From a virus, in the IMG/VR virus record IMGVR_UViG_3300031857_001046, positions 1 to 28,326 of that record: 28,326 nt of DNA, one strand, 5' to 3'. Positions within the stretch are counted from its first letter, which is position 1. The number at the start of each line of letters is the position of its first letter. The position numbers were made by a program, and so were the translations under genes. Below the pieces are notes generated by a model, which was given only the letters and a program-made list of their open reading frames with translations, made no database searches and was not told where the DNA came from. This document shows positions 8,501-14,741 of this stretch, in pieces.

Positions 8501-8805
8501 CCAGTGGTTTTCTGAGCCGCAGTCTTTGCGGGCGTGACAGTAGAGCCGCCACCAATCTTCGGCGTGGATACGGCCTCACCCTTTACGGCGCTGGTCAGAC
8601 GGCTTGCGGGTGTTCCCCCTGCGGTTGTGCGAGAGGTCAACAGTGGCCGCGAGGTGCCAAGGTCACCGCCAGCGGGCCTATTGGGTCGGCTGACATCAGG
8701 GCTGGTAGTAGTCGTGCTGGTTAACTTGTCACCGGGACGAGAAACCTTACCGGATGTAGCCTCTGGAAGGCTTGCCTGTGAACGGCGTTTTTTCAGAATT
8801 GCCAT
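5584..8805 (-). CDS. Large acidic repeat-rich virion protein (1073 aa)
   Basis: Domains in order: a basic Ser/Thr/Pro-rich N-terminus (1-140); a short hydrophobic Gly/Ala segment (about 142-163); a Pro-Gly-Gly-Thr linker repeated many times (179-279); acidic beta-type repeats of the form DDGSTVTxDxxGNVV (296-405); YGNxYDxxGNL-type repeats (434-510); a Glu/Asp/Tyr block (515-550); a second DDGS set (633-727); a Gly/Ala segment (781-802); a Gln/Pro-rich linker (920-970); and a C-terminal domain (997-1050, GDGQSDDIPAMLADGEYVID) that I know as a recurring end of phage virion and tape-measure-like proteins. No catalytic residues are evident. It lies among putative ejection genes. The acidic repeats could bind metal ions, but they lack the canonical RTX nonapeptide. 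Function beyond 'structural' is unknown. Confidence 0.68.
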   Translation of the reverse strand: MAILKKRRSQASLPEATSGKVSRPGDKLTSTTTTSPDVSRPNRPAGGDLGTSRPLLTSRTTAGGTPASRLTSAVKGEAVSTPKIGGGSTVTPAKTAAQKTTGASKPALTSVVGSPKSITNKVTGASRPSVSTSQGKTGSTSGLTNAITGALTGAALGVGTKAVYDKLTGTKKVVDASKVPGGTTTKPGGTTTTKPGGTTTKPGGTVVKPGGTTTKPGGTVVKPGGTTGPKTPGGTTTGPKKPTTGGPTKPTTGGPKPPVTPKGPTKPGGTTGGTTGGTGASGFPVGVNPNATENEDGTFTETFDDGSTITYDADGNIIGSTDAEGTDIATNDDGTTTYTYDDGSTVTLDEDGNVVSYTEATDEYAEDSTDIATDDEGNTVYTYDDGSTVTIDAEGNVVDSTDATDFAEDESEYEGEEEVALEEGATDEELEELGYYEDEYGNIYDSTGELLYSADDYYTDEEIADYIYTDDYGNQYDYYGNLIAEADHSDYVYTDDDGYQYDWDGNVIFDPYAGSEDEYYYDEEITYPEDEYAEDEYTEDEYDYGDPDYWGKKGGLVALMNNGGKVRAFQEGGDEGEEVVYEEDYPVTYYNPDGGEVRYFGGAGPTATSTYFGAGSPDTSLLQNSYEGSDDVEYFDDGSYIVYYDDGSYVTYDSDGAVYQYNANGVEDSMAERQMDQDTEDTSTVSEDDPSRYSAGNIQYFDDGSYIQTFDDGSTLTVDSDGNVVGSTEAPDYSVTSGGSGVDLRDYYNTETPAQRARRLADETNRQNEQKSAVSDIMDKITGSGYLGAGAAGAVLGALLGNSDLFSGGTGTQNQGIDMSKVGVIPARTTDFGVGPANYVTYDQYAARDEMPEIYGDELYRNLNAPGFNPVNEGDYGYEETERTDEEGTEQTQGMADGGLAGGYYTFGKAVDPISNLTNPRPVQQTQAPQMAQAGGLPRSGGLPNSPAMGTPQQPSAQQQMPQQVQMPPAMKRGGLPAVSNVPLAQGRLDFRKGSAVHGPGDGQSDDIPAMLADGEYVIDAETVAQIGNGSTKAGAKALDDFRQNIRKHKRSAPLDKIPPKTKALTSYLKKGI
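6625..6909 (-). repeat. Acidic DDGS...DGNVV protein repeats, second block
   Basis: Residues 633-727 repeat YFDDGSYI twice, each followed by another DDGS(Y/T) and a YDSDG or VDSDGNVVGSTEA ending. This is the same unit as the block at 7591-7920, separated from it by about 230 residues, which points to internal duplication. Confidence 0.7.
7591..7920 (-). repeat. Acidic DDGS...DGNVV protein repeats, first block
   Basis: Three consecutive copies of a unit of about 35-45 residues (residues 296-405): Y-T-Y/F-DDGS-T-(V/I)-T-x-D-x-(D/E)GN-(V/I)-(V/I), followed by an acidic spacer with STDAEGTD, YTEATDEY or STDATDFA. Related copies recur at 6625-6909. Confidence 0.75.
7969..8271 (-). repeat. PGGT/TTKPGGT coding repeat array
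   Basis: About ten copies of a short unit encoding (T/V)(T/V)KPGGT, grading into TTGGP(T/K)KP and GGTTGGTTGG. The unit is degenerate at third codon positions, so selection acts on the protein. It probably forms an extended flexible linker between the N-terminal segment and the acidic repeats of the 1073-residue protein. Confidence 0.8.
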
Positions 8806-8808
8806 GTC

Positions 8809-10677
8809 TTATCCTTTGCCGCCAGTCAAAATTGAAGTCAGGCTTGCCACATCGCTGATCGGAGTCAAAGTCTTGACATCGACCTTCTTCGGAGGCGGAG
8901 CCTTTGCTACTGGCTTGTTGATCACCTTGCTCATGTCGATGGTTCGAGGAGCCTGCTTTTGCTGTCCTGCTCCACGAGCCTGTTGAAGTTGTGCCGTCGT
9001 CAGAGGTGACTTCTTCTGCACGGGGCGCTTGACCATGGTCTTGGTCGGAGTTCCCTTGATAGCGCGAGTCAGACCCTGACGAATTGCTGGCCTGAGGAAC
9101 TGGTTCAGTGCGCCAGCCACCATCTTGTCAGTCGTCATGCCGCTGGTGTCAACAAGACCTGTTCTACCAGCGATGTCGGTCAAGGCATTTAAGCCGCCAT
9201 CAATGATGCTTGGCCCTTGACGGCCAGTCACATCAACCGTGCTGTCTTCTGCAAGGTTGGCGATGTTCTCATCCAAGCCAGCGTAAGGGTCAACAGCCTT
9301 CTTTGTAGCCAATATTTCACTCTTGTCGACAAGGCTTTCGTCAGAATCAATGTCGGCCTTACCACCGGAGAAGATGATGTCTTCTTCGGTGATGTCGGTT
9401 GGCACATCTGTCGCCGCCTTGATTGTGGTCAGGCCACCAGTTGGCTCTTGCGCTTCGGTCTCAGCGACATAAGGCGTGTATTCGGTGTAATCGGTTTCTT
9501 CTGCGACCTCAACAGGAGTTTCTTCTGCAACCTCAACAGGAGTTTCTTCACCGATGCCATACTCAGCATACAAGTCCTGAACATCGCCGGGCAAAGCCTC
9601 AACAGTGACAGAACCCTGAGGCTCATCCTCATCGCTAAACTCATCGATGATTTCGGTTGCGTCGGTGCTTGCAAGCAGGTTGTCAATGTTGGTGGCTGAA
9701 CCTAAATCGGTTGCACCAAAAGTGGTGTCAAAGCCACCTAGATCGGTAGAGCCGACACCTGTAGTTGCAAGCGTATCGGTTGTTGCGCCGCTGTCGGTTC
9801 CCATGTCAGACACGGCAACCTCTTCAACCAACGAGTCCACGATACCTGCACCAGTGGTGTCAGTGTCGCGAGTTGTATCAAGCGCAAAGTAATCATCAAA
9901 ACTGAGCAGGTCGCTCTCAGTTTCTTTTTCTTTCTCTACGGTTTGCAAACCCTCTTCGGTCGAGCGGAACTGATCGCCAATCGTGTTGACGGCGTAGTTG
10001 GTTCCAACATTGATGGTTGAGTTCTGCACGCTGTTGATGAACGCATCATCAAAGTCGCCACGGCCAGTGATCTCTGCGGTCAGGCCAGCGGATACGGCGC
10101 GGGTGCCTTCCTTGACCAAAGAGTTGATCGTGCCAGTCTCAAGGCCGGAGTCAGACAGCATATCTTGTACGCCGGGGGAGATGAATTCGTTGGTGAACTC
10201 GCCAACCGAGGAGTTCACGAGAGTGCCAGTAAAGCCACCAGCAAAGCCGTCCTCAAAGTCACCGCCGCGAACCTCAGCAATGGTGCCGCTCACAAGGCCC
10301 TTGCTCACGCTGTCAACGACGATGTCGGACACAGTCTGGTTCACGATTGCGTCGCCAATGGACGCGGACAGGGTGGACGACAGAGCATTGCTTGCCTGCG
10401 GGGCGAGGTACGCCACACCAGCAGACAGCACGATGTCTTCAAGATCGCCGCCACGAGCCGCAGTCACAGCGGCCATGGTTACGGGCGGAGGAATACCGAT
10501 TGCGGCGCCAGCGATGGACAGGAGCGTTGGAAGAGGATCATTGACAATCGCCTCGACGGTATCGCCAACGAACTCAACCGCATCCTCTACAACATCGACG
10601 ACGGTATCGACTACATCACCGACTGCGTCGACGACATTCTCAACGACATCTGCGACAAAACTGACTACGGCACTCAT
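8809..10677 (-). CDS. Putative ejection/virion protein with amphipathic Val-Asp N-terminus (622 aa)
   Basis: The first 48 residues are a regular Val-Val-Asp-x-Val pattern (VVDAVGDVVDTVVDVVEDAV) that would form an amphipathic helix with a strongly hydrophobic face. Then comes a Gly/Ala/Pro hydrophobic stretch (about 49-95). A region to about 235 has repeats of the form RGGDFEDGFAGGF, RGGDLEDIVLSAG and GRGDFDDAFINS. The middle (about 240-480) is acidic and Thr/Asp-rich and includes a tandem ETPVEVAE; the C-terminus is basic with Pro and Lys. Membrane-active ends on a virion protein fit a role in forming the channel across the envelope at infection, but this is inference. The ATG overlaps the stop of the 147-aa gene by 4 nt (ATGA), linking it directly to the acyl cassette. 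Confidence 0.62.
   Translation of the reverse strand: MSAVVSFVADVVENVVDAVGDVVDTVVDVVEDAVEFVGDTVEAIVNDPLPTLLSIAGAAIGIPPPVTMAAVTAARGGDLEDIVLSAGVAYLAPQASNALSSTLSASIGDAIVNQTVSDIVVDSVSKGLVSGTIAEVRGGDFEDGFAGGFTGTLVNSSVGEFTNEFISPGVQDMLSDSGLETGTINSLVKEGTRAVSAGLTAEITGRGDFDDAFINSVQNSTINVGTNYAVNTIGDQFRSTEEGLQTVEKEKETESDLLSFDDYFALDTTRDTDTTGAGIVDSLVEEVAVSDMGTDSGATTDTLATTGVGSTDLGGFDTTFGATDLGSATNIDNLLASTDATEIIDEFSDEDEPQGSVTVEALPGDVQDLYAEYGIGEETPVEVAEETPVEVAEETDYTEYTPYVAETEAQEPTGGLTTIKAATDVPTDITEEDIIFSGGKADIDSDESLVDKSEILATKKAVDPYAGLDENIANLAEDSTVDVTGRQGPSIIDGGLNALTDIAGRTGLVDTSGMTTDKMVAGALNQFLRPAIRQGLTRAIKGTPTKTMVKRPVQKKSPLTTAQLQQARGAGQQKQAPRTIDMSKVINKPVAKAPPPKKVDVKTLTPISDVASLTSILTGGKG
9497..9544 (-). repeat. 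24-nt tandem duplication in the 622-aa gene
   Basis: Two adjacent 24-nt units (9497-9520 and 9521-9544) differ at a single base and are followed by a few bases of a third. They encode the octapeptide ETPVEVAE twice in frame. Near-identity at the DNA level suggests recent slippage. Confidence 0.85.
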
Positions 10678-11117
10678 TCTTTAGCCTCCCGCTTCGGCCC
10701 GAGTTTCACGGTGACGCGGTACCCGGTGTTTGTCTTCTCGGCCCTGTAGCCCATTTGCTCACGGGGAGGATTGCGCGAAATGGCCTTGAAGATATTGATG
10801 ATGGTTGGGTCTTCAAACTCGGTCATCAGAGTATCGAAGCCCATCTTGTATGCGGCCTGAATGAACTCGTAGGAGTTCTCAAGGTAGTTCCGAGCAGTGT
10901 CGGCATTCAGGGCGCGGAAAGTGCCCACGCGGCCTTTGGCGTGGTGCATCATGAAAATGGTGTTGCCTGCGCGGTAGGTGGTGGTGCCACGGAGATTCAT
11001 CTCCTTCACAAGTGCGGCATAAACCTGAGCGGCAGAGTACTTGGACTTTGTCTCTTCAGCGGCGATCATCAGGATCGCCTGCTCTCCAAGTTGTTTTTCT
11101 TTACTATTTACCAGCAT
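10674..11117 (-). CDS. 147-aa protein beside KS/ACP; possible GNAT-like acyltransferase
   Basis: The start is ATG 11117, one nt after the stop of the ketoacyl synthase gene, with GAGGGG seven nt upstream; the frame extends to a TTG at 11132, but that would lie upstream of this site. Predicted order: two N-terminal helices (1-42), two strands (TTTYRAGNTIFMMHH and GRVGTFRAL, 45-70), a helix (74-93), a strand (DTLMTEF, 95-101), a helix (DPTIINIFKAI, 103-113), then two strands (MGYRAEK and GYRVTVKLG, 122-140). This matches the second half of the GNAT fold, where a GF or GY follows the last helix. However, the Q/R-x-x-G-x-G/A cofactor loop is not evident. GNAT-fold enzymes that use acyl-ACP include HlyC-type protein acyltransferases, LuxI-type synthases and N-acyl amino acid synthases. 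Function is therefore a hypothesis; the gene itself is secure. Confidence 0.55.
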   Translation of the reverse strand: MLVNSKEKQLGEQAILMIAAEETKSKYSAAQVYAALVKEMNLRGTTTYRAGNTIFMMHHAKGRVGTFRALNADTARNYLENSYEFIQAAYKMGFDTLMTEFEDPTIINIFKAISRNPPREQMGYRAEKTNTGYRVTVKLGPKREAKE

Positions 11118-11118
11118 T

Positions 11119-12234
11119 TCAAAGCCCCTCAAAGATTGCGGCGCTGTAGATGTTTCCCATCCCAGCCGCCAGACTCAGCACCAACCCCTTTGGTGGCTTA
11201 GTCGGTTCCGACAAGAAAACCGAATCGGATTCGGTTCGATTTTCGATTGGAGGAACGAATCCCTTTTTCATATCCTCCAGCAATAATAATGATTCCAGCA
11301 GTCCAGAGGAACCCATGGTGTGACCTATTTTTTGCTTGTACGAGGTCACGACAAAATCTTCAAAGCCTGCATTGAGGATTGCGGCCTTCTCTGCTTTGTT
11401 GTTTGACTCGGTTCCGGTGCCGTGGGCTTTGACAATCTTGATGTCTTGGCGAAGCACGCCGCTGTAGCGCAGAGTGCCCTCTATGGCCTTCGTAAAGCCC
11501 TGACCGTCCTCGCATTGACCGATGGCATTGGTTGATGCTTCGGAGGCGCTGTAGGCCCCTACAAAGCGGGCCAGAGGATCACGATTGAGTTTGCTCAACG
11601 ACCATTCGCTCTCAAACACCGCCAGCGCGGCGCCCTGACCCACATAGAAGCCGCGATTCTTGCTGTCGAATGCCGAAGGCTTGACTCCGGTCTCAGCCTC
11701 CTCCTTGGCCGTTAAAACGGCGCGGGACTCGCCAAAGAACTCCAAAACGGCGTTTGAGACACCGTCTTCGACCGTCAGCACGATCACACGCTCAAAGCCG
11801 TAGTTCTTCATCAGAATCTCGACATCCATCATCACTTTGAGGCTGGATGCGCAAGCAGATGCGTCAGTGGTCACCAAGTCCATGTTGCCAAACGACTGAG
11901 CCATACGGCCTGCATAGACCTGAGTCAGCGTGAACGGCAAGAACTTGTAGGTGTAGGACAACTTGGTGTCGTATGCACGCTGGCCGATACCTGCGAAGTG
12001 CTGATTGCCGCCAGCAAGGATGAATGCAGTCTTGCCGACTTGGTTCTCACGCAAGTACTGGATCAACTCGGCGTCCAGAACCTTGTCAGCCAGTTTGTGC
12101 GGGACATAGAACATCCCGGTCTTGACGCGGTTATAGGTTTCTGGGAACCAGTGAACGCGTTGTGGGTAGACGATGTCGTCAAACAACTCGACATTGTTGG
12201 TGGCCGCTGTGCGGTAGTGCGTGAGGTAGATCAT
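11119..12234 (-). CDS. Beta-ketoacyl-ACP synthase (thiolase-fold condensing enzyme), divergent, 371 aa
   Basis: Condensing-enzyme motifs appear in order: TTDASACASS with nucleophile Cys128; an FDSKNRGFYVGQGA segment (189-202) matching the FD-x3-GF-x2-GEGA signature of KAS I/II enzymes; KAHGTGTESNN with His271; and YKQKIGHTMGSSG with Lys300 and His305, the Lys five residues before His as in FabF. The full Cys-His-His set implies Claisen condensation of acyl and malonyl units on ACP. Oddities: about 40 residues shorter than FabF, GQG replaces GEG, and the C-terminal FGFGGTN gating loop is replaced by LAAGMGN (355-361), so substrate choice may differ. ATG 12234 overlaps the ACP stop by 4 nt. It could also be a chain-length or initiation-type KS; activity is predicted from motifs only. 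Confidence 0.9.
   Translation of the reverse strand: MIYLTHYRTAATNNVELFDDIVYPQRVHWFPETYNRVKTGMFYVPHKLADKVLDAELIQYLRENQVGKTAFILAGGNQHFAGIGQRAYDTKLSYTYKFLPFTLTQVYAGRMAQSFGNMDLVTTDASACASSLKVMMDVEILMKNYGFERVIVLTVEDGVSNAVLEFFGESRAVLTAKEEAETGVKPSAFDSKNRGFYVGQGAALAVFESEWSLSKLNRDPLARFVGAYSASEASTNAIGQCEDGQGFTKAIEGTLRYSGVLRQDIKIVKAHGTGTESNNKAEKAAILNAGFEDFVVTSYKQKIGHTMGSSGLLESLLLLEDMKKGFVPPIENRTESDSVFLSEPTKPPKGLVLSLAAGMGNIYSAAIFEGL
11125..11130 (-). promoter_or_regulatory. Ribosome-binding site deciding the start of the 147-aa gene
   Basis: GAGGGG on the minus strand, seven nt before ATG 11117, inside the last codons of the ketoacyl synthase gene. It favours ATG 11117 over the TTG at 11132. Confidence 0.65.
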
Positions 12235-12518
12235 TTGATTGCCTCTTTCGCCGCCGCGACTGACTCTGGCTCTTGCGTTTTACGCTTCATCAGATAGTCG
12301 AAGACCTCCTGAACGGAGGTCGGGTGCCAGTCTTTTGTCTCGTCGTCTTCTGAAATTCCGTAGAGTTCGCAGAAGTACATCGTCATCACTAAGCCATCGA
12401 GACTATCAATCCCGATGTCTGCCAACTTGTCTTCCATGGTCGTTGCAGGTGCTTCTTTGGCGTGAGCCGGACGAGCAACCTGCGAGACCATGTTGAACAT
12501 CTCAATAAAATTTGTCAT
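12231..12518 (-). CDS. Acyl carrier protein (95 aa)
   Basis: The motif DIGIDSLDGLVM carries Ser39 within Asp-Ser-Leu, the 4'-phosphopantetheine attachment site of acyl carrier proteins. The following helix and loop (FCELYGISEDDE) and the TSVQEVFDYL helix match ACP helices II-IV, and the chain is acidic in the right places. At 95 residues it is slightly longer than bacterial AcpP, with an N-terminal extension (about 1-25) and a Lys/Glu-rich C-terminal tail. It would need a phosphopantetheinyl transferase, presumably the host's; none is seen here. The ATG overlaps the upstream gene by 4 nt and has no strong ribosome-binding site, so translation is probably coupled. It directly precedes the ketoacyl synthase, its expected partner. 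Confidence 0.92.
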   Translation of the reverse strand: MTNFIEMFNMVSQVARPAHAKEAPATTMEDKLADIGIDSLDGLVMTMYFCELYGISEDDETKDWHPTSVQEVFDYLMKRKTQEPESVAAAKEAIK

Positions 12519-12760
12519 GGATTCATCGCCGCTAAAAGAGCCGCCGCCCAGTCTTGCCAGTCGTCATACTGGTAAGGGTTGGGAGCCGCTTCGTTTGTAA
12601 AAATATCAATTGCCAACAAGCCAGCCCCCCACGCCTTCCAGTCTGTGCCGGATGTTGGAATGGAGAGTTGTTGACTTGCGTACTGCTCACATAAGAGGGA
12701 CGCCCAGTCCTCAAATGTCTGGTATCGGGGGTCATAGAGAAGTCCCTGATTAGTAGCCAC
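12515..12760 (-). CDS. Small protein with three W-x-x-W-A-x-x-L-L repeats (81 aa)
   Basis: The start is ambiguous. GTG 12760 has GGAG exactly six nt upstream, whereas ATG 12766 abuts the same GGAG, so I prefer the GTG. The frame extends further, but only over the end of the upstream gene. The product holds three copies of an amphipathic Trp motif: FEDWASLLCEQY (16-27), WKAWGAGLLAID (41-52) and WQDWAAALLAAM (68-79), separated by Pro/Asn-rich turns. It overlaps the tail-stabilisation gene by 11 nt and the ACP gene by 4 nt. No named family is recalled with confidence. It may be a small tail-associated protein or a partner of the ACP; its position between the two modules leaves both open. Confidence 0.68.
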   Translation of the reverse strand: MATNQGLLYDPRYQTFEDWASLLCEQYASQQLSIPTSGTDWKAWGAGLLAIDIFTNEAAPNPYQYDDWQDWAAALLAAMNP

Positions 12761-14741
12761 GGACATCTCCAATCGTTGCGTTGAGCAAGACCTTACCGAG
12801 TTGATAGTCGCCGCCAGCCACATTGCTGACAAACTTCATACGAAGTTCGCGGCGTTGTTCTTTCATGTCAATTTTGTTGGTGTTCGGAGCAAACACGAAT
12901 GGATCAGAAGTCTCGTCCGTAGACTGCGCATAGGGACGACCAGTGATGTACAACTCCATGTTGCCAGTCTGAATGAAGTCAGGCTCAACACGCTCAAGAC
13001 GGAGCCAACGGTTCTCACCCATAGGCGAAGGCTGTGACGGGCCACCAGAGACCCAACCAAGGTCGTTGGTCTCAAAGTAAGACTCAATGGCGTTGGCGGT
13101 TGCACCCTGCACTGCATCAGTACCAATCTCGTGTTGCCACAGGCTGGTGAATGTCATCAGGCTGTTGACGGTAATCACAAGACCAGAGCCAGCGGGGATA
13201 GATGCAGAAAGCAAGTCGCCCACGGTGTAGTTCTGCCCACGGTTCACAATGGTCACAGAGGTAACGACACCAGCCGTAACAACGATGTCAGCCGTCGCGC
13301 CCGTACCTGTGCCGCCAGTAAGAGGTTGAGCAAGGTAGGTGCCGTTGGTGTATAGCGTGCCGCCAGCGGTCAAGGTGAATGCGTTTACGCCGCCGGAAGA
13401 GTTGGCCTCCCAGCCAGCATTGATGGGGTAGTGGAACACCTGAGAGAAGTACCCAGCGGAGCGACGGGCGCCCAAGGCTTGACCGAGGTCATACCAGCAG
13501 TTCTCGCGGATGTTGTAGATCACGCAGTCGTTGCACTCTGTCGATGTGCCAGACGGGAAGAACCACCAGATTTCACCGAAGCGAGGAACCTTGGCGGCAA
13601 AGACTTTCTGACGCTGTTCGTAGTTCAGATTGTCAAAGAAGTAGTTCTGGTTGAAGGTGTTTGGAATCTCTTTCACAACACCGTTGTAGAGCAGGAAGCG
13701 GTCAACACCGCACCAGTAGTAGATGCCGTCGTACTCGATCACAGAAGACGATGACAGGATCGAAGACTGCGAAGAAATGATGTCGTAGCGCCAGTAGAAG
13801 GTCTGAGGCGTGCCGCCCACCGTGATGGTGGTTGGGTTGTACGACACACGGATCAGCGAATCAAGCGACCAGAAGAGGCCAGAAGGCGCGTTTGAACCAC
13901 CTCGCACTGGTAGGCCCTTGACGATCTTTGTGGAGGCCACATTGGTCTCGTTGGAGTCAGCGGAGACCCAGTCGTTTGGGTTGCCAGCCGCGCAGTTGCG
14001 GATTAAGCCGTTGTTGCCGTACACGAAGACATACGGGTGCAGAACGACCACGCCACCAGAGACATCGACATTGTTGTCAATCGTCAGCGTGGAGGCGCCA
14101 GTAGCGGTTGCGGCGGCGCTGATCTCAAAGGTCGTGGTGTTGGTCACGGACGCGACCGTAGTGCCCGATGGGATACCTGTGCCAGTGACTGACTGACCTG
14201 CGGCAATCAGACTGGTGTTTGCAACAGTCACCGTGGTGGTGGAGTTAAGCGTTGCGGCAACATTGAACACACCGATAGCCGAGAAGGTCGTGCCCGAGGT
14301 CGAGCCTGCAAGAACAGGCGTATTGATTGAACTGTCAATCAGCGAAAGGTTTTGACCGGGGTGGCAGACAAGCAATTCATCACCAGAACCGGATGAGTCA
14401 AACAGAGAGTCAAACTGCCAAAGGTTGTTTGCGTTTGGCGTGAAGTCACTTAGCGTCATGTCGGTGACGCCAGAGCCGATGCCCACATTGTTGATTGGGA
14501 TCAGTTGCAGGCCATCAGAGTAGCCGTTGTAGACATTGTTGAAGTTGTTCTCAGGGATCACATAGATGCCGCGAGATGGGCCAGCCATGTCGTCGACGAT
14601 CTCACGGTACCCAGCAATCTTGCGAGGGCGACCGCGCTGGAAACGAACCCAGCGACCGTCGTTGTAGAACTCCTTGTCGAAGATCGTGCCGTCGCGCTGA
14701 ATGCCCGGCTTAGTGTCAAGAGCAAAGACTTTTTGCGTCAT
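12750..14741 (-). CDS. Tail-stabilisation / tail-hub protein, P22 gp10-like (663 aa)
   Basis: The N-terminus (GTIFDKEFYNDGRWVRFQRGRPRKIAGY, residues 18-45, in parts) and core signatures (WSLDSLIRVSYNP; WRYDIISSQSSILSS; EYDGIYYWCGVDRFLLYNG; FAAKVPRFGEIWWFFPSG) are those of packaged-DNA/tail-stabilisation proteins of podoviruses, a beta-propeller-like component below the head-tail adaptor. The C-terminal part (GRPYAQSTDETSDPFVFAPN and following) is a beta domain. Two low-complexity beta inserts break the core: residues about 154-224 (Thr/Ala/Val-rich, Ig-like) and about 452-526 (Gly/Thr-rich). It starts 1 nt overlapping the previous gene's stop (TGATG). The family resemblance is strong; the P22 name is by analogy. 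Confidence 0.8.
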   Translation of the reverse strand: MTQKVFALDTKPGIQRDGTIFDKEFYNDGRWVRFQRGRPRKIAGYREIVDDMAGPSRGIYVIPENNFNNVYNGYSDGLQLIPINNVGIGSGVTDMTLSDFTPNANNLWQFDSLFDSSGSGDELLVCHPGQNLSLIDSSINTPVLAGSTSGTTFSAIGVFNVAATLNSTTTVTVANTSLIAAGQSVTGTGIPSGTTVASVTNTTTFEISAAATATGASTLTIDNNVDVSGGVVVLHPYVFVYGNNGLIRNCAAGNPNDWVSADSNETNVASTKIVKGLPVRGGSNAPSGLFWSLDSLIRVSYNPTTITVGGTPQTFYWRYDIISSQSSILSSSSVIEYDGIYYWCGVDRFLLYNGVVKEIPNTFNQNYFFDNLNYEQRQKVFAAKVPRFGEIWWFFPSGTSTECNDCVIYNIRENCWYDLGQALGARRSAGYFSQVFHYPINAGWEANSSGGVNAFTLTAGGTLYTNGTYLAQPLTGGTGTGATADIVVTAGVVTSVTIVNRGQNYTVGDLLSASIPAGSGLVITVNSLMTFTSLWQHEIGTDAVQGATANAIESYFETNDLGWVSGGPSQPSPMGENRWLRLERVEPDFIQTGNMELYITGRPYAQSTDETSDPFVFAPNTNKIDMKEQRRELRMKFVSNVAGGDYQLGKVLLNATIGDVRGY
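12767..12770 (-). promoter_or_regulatory. Ribosome-binding site favouring a GTG start for the Trp-repeat gene
   Basis: GGAG on the minus strand six nt before GTG 12760, lying inside the C-terminal codons of the tail-stabilisation gene. The neighbouring ATG at 12766 would have zero spacing. Confidence 0.55.

Noticed and set aside
5584-8805. RTX toxin-like calcium-binding protein
   Set aside because: The acidic repeats lack the GGxGxDxxx nonapeptide, so RTX membership is not supported; only a loose analogy is kept.
10674-12518. KS and ACP as host contamination or assembly artefact
   Set aside because: The genes are joined by a 4-nt overlap with a phage-type gene on each outer side (ATGA at 12515-12518 and 10674-10677), so a chimeric join at both ends is unlikely.
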